From NCBI GenBank assembly GCA_030727085.1, contig JANRCF010000037.1:1389-13507 (forward strand): a stretch of DNA of 12,119 nt, written 5' to 3'. The position numbers and the translations under genes were made by a program. Below are positions 1-6,374 of the stretch, one piece after another. Origin of the DNA: Alphaproteobacteria bacterium (GTDB lineage: Bacteria > Pseudomonadota > Alphaproteobacteria > Paracaedibacterales > CAIOTO01). The notes beneath the pieces were generated by a model that was not told the DNA's origin, searched no databases, and was given only the letters and a program-made list of their open reading frames with translations. Position 1 is the first letter of the stretch, and each line of letters begins with the position of its first letter.

Positions 1-74
1 GGTTCTGGCGTCAGTGCAACATCAATGGCGTTGTGGTTTCGAAAATGGCTAAGTGTTAGCCGTGATAGGTGCAT
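1..74 (-). CDS. recF: RecF, DNA replication/repair protein (N-terminal fragment)
   Basis: This is the start of recF on the minus strand. The ATG is the complement of bases 72-74 and the gene runs off the left edge after 24 codons. The visible protein begins MHLSRLTLSHFRNH and continues NAIDVALTPE. This matches the RecF N-terminus, a first beta strand followed by the conserved FRN motif, just ahead of where the Walker A loop would lie. RecF is an SMC-like ATPase that loads RecA at single-strand gaps. Its position directly downstream of dnaN on the same strand is the classical dnaN-recF order and strongly supports the call. No strong Shine-Dalgarno is visible before the ATG. A 25-codon open frame on the plus strand over the same bases is treated as a shadow. 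Confidence 0.85.
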   Translation of the reverse strand, partial: MHLSRLTLSHFRNHNAIDVALTPE

Positions 75-96
75 ATGATTACACCACTTGTTTGTC

Positions 97-119
97 GTCC
101 TCGGGCGTGACCCGAGGAT
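97..119. repeat. GC-rich REP-like palindrome between dnaN and recF
   Basis: A perfect 8-bp inverted repeat, TCCTCGGG (98-105) and CCCGAGGA (111-118), surrounds a 5-base CGTGA loop. A possible G-T pair extends it at 97/119. It stands out as a GC-rich island in AT-rich intergenic DNA. Read on the minus strand it has the form GATCCTCGGG-N5-CCCGAGGA. This resembles the dispersed GATCCCGGG-TCAAG-CCCGGGAT intergenic palindromes seen in many alphaproteobacterial genomes (resemblance from memory). It is not a classical intrinsic terminator, because on the minus strand no T-run follows it. It may attenuate or stabilise dnaN-recF mRNA. Confidence 0.6.
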
Positions 120-171
120 CTAAAAAAATAAATACATTATTGCATTTAGTAAGGACTACGTTCAGTTTCAA

Positions 172-1308
172 CTAAACTTCCATTGGCATCAAAATAAAGA
201 TCATGTGCGGATTACCAACAGGTTGAATCACAAGTGATGAATCTGAATCAAGCAACAAAAGTTCCATCTCTTCAGTATTAATCTGCTGAGCCACTTCCAT
301 CATATAACGCACGTTAAAACATACATCTACTTTATCAGTATAAGCAAAATCAACGTCCATTTCTTCAATCGCACTACCATAGTCTTGACTAACAGCAGAC
401 AACGTCGCTTGATTATCGCATGCACTTAAACGAATCGCACGAAGCTTATCATTGGTTACAACCGTACCTACACGGTCAATGCTTTCAGCAAATGACTTTG
501 TCGGAACAATCAATGACTTATCATTTTCAACCAAGATAGCTGCTTGATACTCAGGGAAAGTTCCCTCAACAAGACGCGCTGTCAAAACAGCATCATACCC
601 TGCCCCTTGAACATTAAATTCAACACGCGTTGATGATAATCCAATTTGAATTGGCGCTTCTGCATCATCAAGTAATTTACGAATTTCTTGAACTGTTTTG
701 CGTGCAATAATAACTTGCGGCATATCTTTAACACCTTCTGGTGCCTCACATTCAACACATGCAAGACGGTGCATATCTGTTGCAACTGCTCGTAAGTATT
801 GCACGCCAGCTTCTTCATGCGCATGGAAATGGATACCATTCAGATAATAACGTGTTTCTTCAACAGCCATACAAAAACGCGTTGCATCAATAAGATGTCT
901 AAATACGGGTGCTGGCAATGTAAAACGATGCGTAATTTCACTTTGAACAAGCTGTGGAAAATCTTCAACAGGCAAGCAACCCATATCAAAACGTGAACGG
1001 CCAGACACGATAAATAAGCGCGATCCATCATCACTTACAGTAAGATCAATTACCTTTTTATCATTTAGTTTTTTCACAATATCATGCAGTAATGACGCTG
1101 ATACACATACAGAACCCGCAGCTTTCACCTCGACTGGAATACGTTCAATCAAAGCCATATCCATATCTGTTGCTGTCACAGATAATTGACCATCAACAGC
1201 ATGCAACAAAACTGTGCTTATAATTGGCACGGTTGTTTTTTTTTCAACAACGCTTTGTCCGTGACCAAGAACTTTTAAAAATGGGGCCTTTTCAACTGAG
1301 ATATGCAT
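172..1308 (-). CDS. dnaN: DNA polymerase III subunit beta (sliding clamp)
   Basis: DnaN is the ring-shaped homodimeric clamp that tethers DNA polymerase III and other DNA enzymes to the template. The protein is about 378 residues, the usual length. It has three consecutive clamp folds (roughly 1-120, 121-245, 246-378) and the family's ending ...FILMPMEV, which forms part of the partner-binding pocket. The N-terminal stretch VEKAPFLKVLGHGQSVVEKK followed by TTVPIIST is typical of alphaproteobacterial clamps. I chose the ATG at 1306-1308 rather than the in-frame ATG at 1318-1320. The chosen ATG gives the family N-terminus MHIS..., and a GGA lies 7 bases upstream of it, whereas the outer ATG has no Shine-Dalgarno. 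The gene follows asmA by about 80 bases and precedes recF, so co-transcription is likely. No clear promoter of its own was seen. Confidence 0.95.
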   Translation of the reverse strand: MHISVEKAPFLKVLGHGQSVVEKKTTVPIISTVLLHAVDGQLSVTATDMDMALIERIPVEVKAAGSVCVSASLLHDIVKKLNDKKVIDLTVSDDGSRLFIVSGRSRFDMGCLPVEDFPQLVQSEITHRFTLPAPVFRHLIDATRFCMAVEETRYYLNGIHFHAHEEAGVQYLRAVATDMHRLACVECEAPEGVKDMPQVIIARKTVQEIRKLLDDAEAPIQIGLSSTRVEFNVQGAGYDAVLTARLVEGTFPEYQAAILVENDKSLIVPTKSFAESIDRVGTVVTNDKLRAIRLSACDNQATLSAVSQDYGSAIEEMDVDFAYTDKVDVCFNVRYMMEVAQQINTEEMELLLLDSDSSLVIQPVGNPHMIFILMPMEV

Positions 1309-1391
1309 AAACGATTCCATGTTTGTTTTGTTAAATGAGTACCACTATTCGTACCACATCAAAGGTGATTGATGCCAGTGGGTTTTAAATC

Positions 1392-3512
1392 TTACCCAAA
1401 CAAGCCTGGTAAAATCTTTCCTATAGCTTTTGCTGCTTCCCCGCCAACTTTATCAGCCATTTTTCCATTAGCTTTTCCACCGAGTTGCTCTGCCACCTTC
1501 TTTTTTACAACATCTTTCGCACGATCAGCCAATTGATTCGCCGCCAGCTGAAGCAATGCTTTTTGTAATTGATCCATATCTAACGCAAACTGTGGCTGAT
1601 CAATTGAACCTGTTATATTAATAGCAAGGTTTGGTAAATTTTTTACATCACGAACAGTCAAAATTGAATTAAGCGCCAATTTCCAGTTCGGCAAATCTAC
1701 AGTTCCGGCACTCTTAATTGCGCCTTCGTTCATATCAATTTCAAAGTTGCGTGTGTTCGCTACGCCGTTCGTTAATTTAACATCACCACGCACGTGATTA
1801 AACCCCATATCAGCTTTACGATCAAATGATGCTTTTAATTTTGTTAAACCACCAATATCTTTTGTCGTTTTTAAATCAGCCATGAATTGTTTAATGTCAA
1901 CACCCTCAACAACAGTCTTGCCAACATCCAAATTAGCGACGCCACCTAAATGATTAATAATAGCATGCATGGATGTTGTCTTTGTTGTAATAGCTGCTGA
2001 AATATTTAATGTGCCTGCCTTAAGAGCGGATCCCTTTACACCAGGTAATTTTAGCACATTCATATTGACTAGCTTTACATCCGTAGTAAGCTGTCCTGAT
2101 TTGCTGTCAAGCTTACCAGTTACGGTAGCGCCGCCATCAAATACATTTGCTGATAGCTGCTTTATTGTTGCCAAGCCATTGTTAAGAATTAAATGAAGCT
2201 TAACCTTCGCTGCATCAATATCATTAAGGCTTAATTTATCAATTGAGAGAGACACATTTGCATTCATTGATTGCAGAGCACTTAGATCAATAGGATCTTT
2301 AGACCAACGTTCTTGTGATGACTTTTGCGCTGATTCATGATGTGACTTAGCATTCGGTGAAGTTTTTGTATTAGCTGTTTTCGTCCACGCTTTATCATCT
2401 ACTTTTGGCAGAACAAGATCTGCGGTAACCATTGGCTTGGCTTGACTCAAATCAACACCAATTGTACCAGTAGCGTTTAATATATTTGATGTTAATGCTA
2501 CACCCAGCGAACCTACATTCTTTTCAGTATTAAAGGTTCCCTTCCCCGTTAGATTAATGTCTGCAACTTTTGCTTTTAATGTATTAATTGTAGCTACTTT
2601 ATCACGTATAGTCGCATCCACATTAAATTGAACACCTTTCGCTAGATCTATTGTCTGCGTGCCAAGTTGAATTTTCATCGGCACTTTTATCGCGTCGGAT
2701 GATGCTTTAATTAAGAAAGCGCCGTCTTTATGTTTACCTGAAAGTGTAACTGCGCCTTGCATTCCCTTTTCTTGCATTACCGCACACTGTGCATCCAATG
2801 TACTCGGAAAACCATTAACAAAAGCACCACCTTTAATCGTACCATTTACCTGAAGACCATCAATATTTGCGCCAGCTTTCATGTCAAAACCATGCGTAAA
2901 ACTAAAACCACCACTAAGATTAATCGCCTTAATTTCTGTTTTCTTGTTTGTCTTTGAATCAATTAAGGTAACAGAACCATCAACAACAGAAGCTTTTGTA
3001 ATATTTAGGGATAAAGCTTCGCTTCCTTCATTTTTTGGTTTATTAGATTGCTGACGTCCTTTTTTATCATTTTTGCTCGATGAATCATTTGTGTTTTTTC
3101 CAGATAAATTTACTGAGGCAGAGAAGCTATCTTTTGTATCATTTGTTTGCTTAGTGACAGAAATAACAGGCTCAATTAACTCAACGCTTCTAATAGAAAT
3201 TTTCCTGCTTAAGAGTGGCAGAAAATCAATGGCAAACGACAACTGTTTAAGCTTAGCCAGAGGTTCAGCATTTTTTACCTGCAGATCATCCTGATTTTTA
3301 ATAGATACCTGAGCAACGCTAAGGTATGGTCTTGGCAATAATGACAATTTAATGTCTCCATCTATTGCTATGTCAAAATTTGTTTGCTTGTTTATCAGCT
3401 CCAACAAAGGCGTCTTGTATGAATTCCAATTAATGAACGATGGCACAACAAGCGCAACAATAATTATTGCAAAAATTACTGTAAAAACGCGAAATATAAT
3501 TTTTTTAGACAT
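1392..3512 (-). CDS. AsmA family envelope protein
   Basis: This is a 706-residue AsmA-like protein. One hydrophobic anchor (about residues 6-27, positive residues before it) is followed by the AsmA N-terminal region (W29 N S Y K T P, then the D-G-D-I-K-L-S-L-L-P-R-P block around 51-62). A low-complexity Ser/Lys/Asn linker spans about 139-165. The C-terminal AsmA domain contains the family's 'W..D.IDLS.L' strand, 'NNG.A.I..L.A..FDGG' and 'GIDI'-like elements (here VEGVDIKQFMADL). Family members are inner-membrane-anchored periplasmic proteins related to VPS13-type lipid-transfer bridges and affect outer-membrane assembly. The tail (about 650-706) is Ala/Lys/Gly-rich and looks helical. The ATG at 3510-3512 is the only start that retains the membrane anchor, although its Shine-Dalgarno is poor. 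It lies upstream of dnaN on the same strand. Confidence 0.88.
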   Translation of the reverse strand: MSKKIIFRVFTVIFAIIIVALVVPSFINWNSYKTPLLELINKQTNFDIAIDGDIKLSLLPRPYLSVAQVSIKNQDDLQVKNAEPLAKLKQLSFAIDFLPLLSRKISIRSVELIEPVISVTKQTNDTKDSFSASVNLSGKNTNDSSSKNDKKGRQQSNKPKNEGSEALSLNITKASVVDGSVTLIDSKTNKKTEIKAINLSGGFSFTHGFDMKAGANIDGLQVNGTIKGGAFVNGFPSTLDAQCAVMQEKGMQGAVTLSGKHKDGAFLIKASSDAIKVPMKIQLGTQTIDLAKGVQFNVDATIRDKVATINTLKAKVADINLTGKGTFNTEKNVGSLGVALTSNILNATGTIGVDLSQAKPMVTADLVLPKVDDKAWTKTANTKTSPNAKSHHESAQKSSQERWSKDPIDLSALQSMNANVSLSIDKLSLNDIDAAKVKLHLILNNGLATIKQLSANVFDGGATVTGKLDSKSGQLTTDVKLVNMNVLKLPGVKGSALKAGTLNISAAITTKTTSMHAIINHLGGVANLDVGKTVVEGVDIKQFMADLKTTKDIGGLTKLKASFDRKADMGFNHVRGDVKLTNGVANTRNFEIDMNEGAIKSAGTVDLPNWKLALNSILTVRDVKNLPNLAINITGSIDQPQFALDMDQLQKALLQLAANQLADRAKDVVKKKVAEQLGGKANGKMADKVGGEAAKAIGKILPGLFG

Positions 3513-3619
3513 GCTATGTTTGGCTTTATTTTATGTTGCTTATATTGTTGTATCTAAAAAGTAGTAATTTTAAAAGAGGAAACATCGACAGAAAAACCTA
3601 GAAGAATAAAATTTACGCT

Positions 3620-3636
3620 GTTAATAATTTATTAAC
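3620..3636. promoter_or_regulatory. Perfect 17-bp palindrome in divergent asmA/secreted-protein intergenic region
   Basis: GTTAATAA (3620-3627) and TTATTAAC (3629-3636) form a perfect inverted repeat around one base. It lies in the 175-bp region between the divergent asmA start (3512) and the secreted-protein start (3688). Size and position suit a homodimeric repressor or activator site, but its AT-richness makes chance more likely than for a mixed-base palindrome. No convincing -35/-10 pair could be fixed around it. The rest of the intergenic stretch is AT-rich with no other gene. Confidence 0.35.
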
Positions 3637-3687
3637 CTAACTGTCTCACAATAAAGATAAGGATTCATGTAAATTGATGTTAAATTA

Positions 3688-4248
3688 ATGAAAAAATCAG
3701 CCATAAAAATTAAATACATGTTAGTTTCATTGCTTGTTGGAGCAGCTTATGCACAACAGCAACAAACGCTCGTTATCTCAGCACCTCCGATACCTGGAAC
3801 AGTATTTTCTCCTCCTGTTGCCCCTGTTCCTGGCGCCATACCCGCACCAGGAGCACTTACTTCAGGGGGGGCAGCATCACAAACGACACAACCTTCGCTT
3901 GAGCCGTCAGTTTCTGATCTTCCTGCGACATATACATTTAGATCAAGCTGCATCACAAAAAGCTACAAAGACGCTGTCTACGGTGATTTAATCGAGCCAA
4001 CACTTGTTAAAAATACTGACGGCACTTACACACTGCATGCATCATGCCGCAATGGTGTGGGTGTACCTACCATTAATACGACACTCGTTTTAACACTGAC
4101 AGTTCGAAACATTAATAATAATGGAATCAACGTCCGCACCATTAGTGTCAGAGGAAAAGTTGGCGATAAATTACGCAACTGCGCAGATATATCAAATGTA
4201 AACGGCAACATTGTTTGCACACCAGCTGCACCTAAAGTAAAGCGATAG
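3688..4248 (+). CDS. Secreted protein with Pro-rich linker and four-Cys C-terminal domain (possible CVNH-like)
   Basis: This 186-residue protein is of unknown function. Residues 1-22 form a signal peptide (lysine-rich start, hydrophobic core, A-Y-A before Q23). A Pro/Ala/Gly-rich linker follows (about 31-80, with repeated P-x-P and P-G). A beta-rich domain (about 82-180) has four cysteines, C88, C120, C165 and C177. The spacing F-R-S-S-C ... L-H-A-S-C ... T-L-V-L-T-L..R-N-I-N-N-N-G ... L-R-N-C-A-D-I-S...N-G-N-I-V-C resembles the cyanovirin-N homology pattern of two Cys pairs, but this is a visual judgement only. The protein is predicted to be periplasmic or extracellular. The start has no good Shine-Dalgarno; an AAGGA lies 24 bases upstream beside a start-stop ATG-TAA. 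A run of seven G (3865-3871) lies inside the linker-coding region. It is probably its own transcription unit. Confidence 0.75.
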   Translation: MKKSAIKIKYMLVSLLVGAAYAQQQQTLVISAPPIPGTVFSPPVAPVPGAIPAPGALTSGGAASQTTQPSLEPSVSDLPATYTFRSSCITKSYKDAVYGDLIEPTLVKNTDGTYTLHASCRNGVGVPTINTTLVLTLTVRNINNNGINVRTISVRGKVGDKLRNCADISNVNGNIVCTPAAPKVKR

Positions 4249-4294
4249 ACTTTTTAAATTCATATAAATATTTTATTTTCAACCTCGTTTGATG

Positions 4295-4331
4295 CTAGAA
4301 TATGTTTTACACATGCATTAACATGTTCTAG
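4295..4331. promoter_or_regulatory. Long hairpin/dyad upstream of Fe-S carrier gene
   Basis: The arms CTAGAATATGTT (4295-4306) and AACATGTTCTAG (4320-4331) pair over 12 positions with a single G-U wobble, around a 13-base loop. The dyad is 47 bases past the stop of the secreted-protein gene and 45 bases before the ATG of the ErpA-like gene. It is followed only by TTTC, so it is a weak intrinsic terminator at best. It may be an operator or a 5'-UTR structure controlling Fe-S carrier expression. The identity of any binding factor cannot be read from sequence. Confidence 0.5.
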
Positions 4332-4376
4332 TTTCAATAATAAATGTGGATATAACAAATATTTCGGGGAATTAAA

Positions 4377-4700
4377 ATGTCATTTACCATTACACAATCG
4401 GCGGCAACCCGAATCAATCATTTAGTGATCGATGAAAAAGAGAATTCGTTCTTTAGAATAAGCATTACAGGCGGCGGATGCTCAGGGTTTCAATATAATT
4501 TTATTTTTGATGATGTAATAACACCTGATGATCAAGTCTTTGAACACTACAATACTAAAATTGTCATCGATGATATTTCACTTGGCTTAATTGCTGGTGG
4601 TGAACTTACATTTACAGAAGATTTAGTTGCTTCACGTTTTGTTATTACAAATCCAAATGCAACCGCAGGTTGCGGATGCGGAAACTCCTTTACGCTATAA
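4377..4700 (+). CDS. erpA: Iron-sulfur cluster carrier, HesB/IscA/ErpA family
   Basis: This 107-residue A-type carrier delivers Fe-S clusters to apoproteins in the cytoplasm. All three cluster-binding cysteines are present: C35 in G-G-G-C-S-G-F-Q-Y, and C99 and C101 in the C-terminal G-C-G-C-G-N-S-F. The family block V-I-D-D-I-S-L-G-L-I..G is at about 63-74. ErpA and IscA are not always separable by eye; the short form and the GCGCGNSF tail favour ErpA or another A-type carrier, so the symbol is provisional. A strong Shine-Dalgarno, CGGGGA, precedes the ATG by about 7 bases. The gene stands apart from isc or suf clusters. It is followed after 34 bases by ruvX on the same strand, suggesting co-transcription. 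A long hairpin lies upstream. Confidence 0.88.
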   Translation: MSFTITQSAATRINHLVIDEKENSFFRISITGGGCSGFQYNFIFDDVITPDDQVFEHYNTKIVIDDISLGLIAGGELTFTEDLVASRFVITNPNATAGCGCGNSFTL

Positions 4701-4734
4701 AAAAACATTCTTTCCTTTTGGTAATAATTTAAAT

Positions 4735-5202
4735 ATGACATATGGCACGCTTGACAACCTGATTGTCCTAAAATCACAACAAAAAAGACTCTTTGGCCTT
4801 GATATTGGTGATCGACGCATTGGTGTTAGTGTATGCGACGCTACGTGGCTTATTGCATCACCACTTACGATGCTAGACCGAAAAACAGACTGGAAGGCAC
4901 AGCTGCACAAACTCTTAAAACAATATCCTGTAGGTGGATTTGTATCAGGCTTACCGCTTTTAATGAATGGCGACGAAGGCCCTCAGGCCAAAAAGGTAAA
5001 AGAATTTATCGAAACACATATATTTCCATTCAATACTCCTGTCTATCTTTGGGATGAACGTCTTTCGACATGTGCTGCTAACCGTGCATTAATTGAGGCC
5101 GACATGTCACGTATGAAGCGTAAAGATAATGTCGACAAAGTGGCAGCCAGCTTTATCTTACAAGGCGTTTTAGACAGATTACGTATTATGCCAAATACTT
5201 AA
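4735..5202 (+). CDS. ruvX: RuvX/YqgF, Holliday-junction-resolvase-like pre-16S rRNA nuclease
   Basis: This is a 155-residue RNase H-fold enzyme. YqgF in E. coli matures the 16S rRNA 5' end, and related proteins cleave Holliday junctions. Visible motifs are the first acidic strand G-L-D-I-G-D-R-R-I-G-V-S-V (D23), the strand G-F-V-S-G-L-P with L-L-M-N-G-D, the motif D-E-R-L-S-T (D107, E108) and the last acidic helix D-N-V-D-K-V-A-A (D134). The frame is open further upstream, into erpA. I chose the ATG at 4735 because it gives the family's N-terminus (a short lead of about 20 residues before the first strand) and avoids overlap with erpA. The Shine-Dalgarno is weak. The gene is likely co-transcribed with the Fe-S carrier. 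Confidence 0.92.
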   Translation: MTYGTLDNLIVLKSQQKRLFGLDIGDRRIGVSVCDATWLIASPLTMLDRKTDWKAQLHKLLKQYPVGGFVSGLPLLMNGDEGPQAKKVKEFIETHIFPFNTPVYLWDERLSTCAANRALIEADMSRMKRKDNVDKVAASFILQGVLDRLRIMPNT

Positions 5203-5230
5203 TTGGACATATTTTATGTTAACATATTAT
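5203..5230 (+). promoter_or_regulatory. Putative hppD promoter with internal 12-bp palindrome
   Basis: A TTGGAC box (5203-5208) and a TATTAT box (5225-5230) are 16 bases apart, starting immediately after the ruvX stop. A perfect palindrome, TATGTTAACATA (5215-5226), fills the spacer and overlaps the -10. A protein bound there would block RNA polymerase, so this is an operator candidate. The -35 match is only moderate. Confidence 0.4.
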
Positions 5231-5234
5231 TCAC

Positions 5235-5260
5235 GAATTACATTGTAGAATTACACTGTG
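5235..5260 (+). repeat. Imperfect 13-bp tandem repeat in hppD leader
   Basis: GAATTACATTGTA (5235-5247) is followed at once by GAATTACACTGTG (5248-5260), matching at 11 of 13 positions. It lies between the putative promoter and the AAGGGGAG ribosome binding site of hppD. It may be a regulator binding site or a chance duplication. Confidence 0.45.
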
Positions 5261-5276
5261 GTAAGGGGAGAATTGA

Positions 5277-6368
5277 ATGTCCATTTCATATACATTTGAT
5301 GAGAATAAAAAAGATCTAACAAAAAACCCAGCAGGCACAAAGGGGTTCGCGTTTGTTGAATTCTCTGCTCCAACTGAAGATTTGAGATCCTACCTTAAAG
5401 CAACTCTGCTTCGCTTTGGTTTTCAATGTATTGCGCAGCACAAAAGAGAAGAAATCTTTTTATATAGACAAGGACAAATCCATTTTTTAGTGAACTGCGA
5501 ATCAACAGGGCATGCAGCGACATTTGCACGAGAGCACGGCATTTGCGCTTCATCTATGGGTTTTTGGGTAAACAATGCAGCAGCAGCGCATCAATACTTA
5601 GTCAGTAACGGTGCGATCCCTTATAAATACACGACACCCTACAATGTGCCCTCTATCCATGGAATTGGTGATAGCTTACTTTATTGCGTTGACGGTGATT
5701 CATTAGATAATTTTTTTGAGTCTGAATTTACTTATTTTAGTGGAACTAACATCCCCCCTATCGGTCATTCACTTCTTATGATTGATCATTTAACACACAA
5801 TGTTTACAACGGAAAAATGGATCATTGGTGTGGATTTTATCAAACGCTCTTTAATTTTCAACAAATACGTCACTTTGACATTTCAGGAAAGAAAACGAGT
5901 TTAGTAAGTAGAGCACTAATTAACCCTTGCGGAATGATCCGCATTCCGATCAATGAATCAGGTGACGAGAAATCTCAAATAACAGAATATTTAATTGATT
6001 ATAAAGGTGAAGGTATTCAGCATATTGCACTTACAACATCAGATATTGTGTCATCCATTGATGCGCTGACAAAAGCAGGCATTTCTTTCATGGAAGTACC
6101 ATCAACGTACTATGATATAATTGCAGAACGGTTCCCAGAAAGCGGTTTGAACTTAGACACACTGTCGCGTCATCACATCTTGATTGATGGTGAATATGAT
6201 AGTGAATCAAAAAAGCTGCTTTTACAAATATTTACCAAAAATCTATTTGGCCCAATATTCTTTGAAATCATAGAACGCCATGGGCATAATGGATTTGGTG
6301 AAGGGAACTTCACTGCCTTATTCGAAGCAATTGAACGTGACCAAATAGCACGCGGTTTTCTAACTTAG
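5277..6368 (+). CDS. hppD: 4-hydroxyphenylpyruvate dioxygenase
   Basis: HPPD is a non-haem Fe(II) enzyme that converts 4-hydroxyphenylpyruvate to homogentisate in tyrosine breakdown. The protein is 363 residues, normal for bacteria, with two vicinal-oxygen-chelate halves. The three iron ligands are visible in the C-terminal half: H171 (I-D-H-L-T-H-N-V), H249 (G-E-G-I-Q-H-I-A-L) and E330 (G-P-I-F-F-E-I-I-E-R). The C-terminal gating helix region G-F-G-E-G-N-F..L-F-E-A-I-E is present. A strong Shine-Dalgarno, AAGGGGAG, precedes the ATG. No homogentisate dioxygenase, maleylacetoacetate isomerase or fumarylacetoacetase gene is in the window. The product could feed that pathway elsewhere or oxidise to pyomelanin, as with Legionella legiolysin. 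The gene ends 6 bases from the convergent dksA stop. Confidence 0.96.
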   Translation: MSISYTFDENKKDLTKNPAGTKGFAFVEFSAPTEDLRSYLKATLLRFGFQCIAQHKREEIFLYRQGQIHFLVNCESTGHAATFAREHGICASSMGFWVNNAAAAHQYLVSNGAIPYKYTTPYNVPSIHGIGDSLLYCVDGDSLDNFFESEFTYFSGTNIPPIGHSLLMIDHLTHNVYNGKMDHWCGFYQTLFNFQQIRHFDISGKKTSLVSRALINPCGMIRIPINESGDEKSQITEYLIDYKGEGIQHIALTTSDIVSSIDALTKAGISFMEVPSTYYDIIAERFPESGLNLDTLSRHHILIDGEYDSESKKLLLQIFTKNLFGPIFFEIIERHGHNGFGEGNFTALFEAIERDQIARGFLT

Positions 6369-6374
6369 AAAAAC

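Noticed and set aside
1..78. Plus-strand open frame of 25 codons at the left edge
   Set aside because: The minus strand over the same bases encodes a clear RecF N-terminus next to dnaN, so the plus frame is a shadow.
582..1034. ORFs on both strands inside dnaN
   Set aside because: They overlap the clamp gene in other frames, have no recognisable protein features and are shadows.
4627..4734. Upstream extension of ruvX into the erpA gene
   Set aside because: It would overlap erpA by 74 bases in another frame and adds sequence not found in RuvX. The ATG at 4735 gives the family N-terminus.
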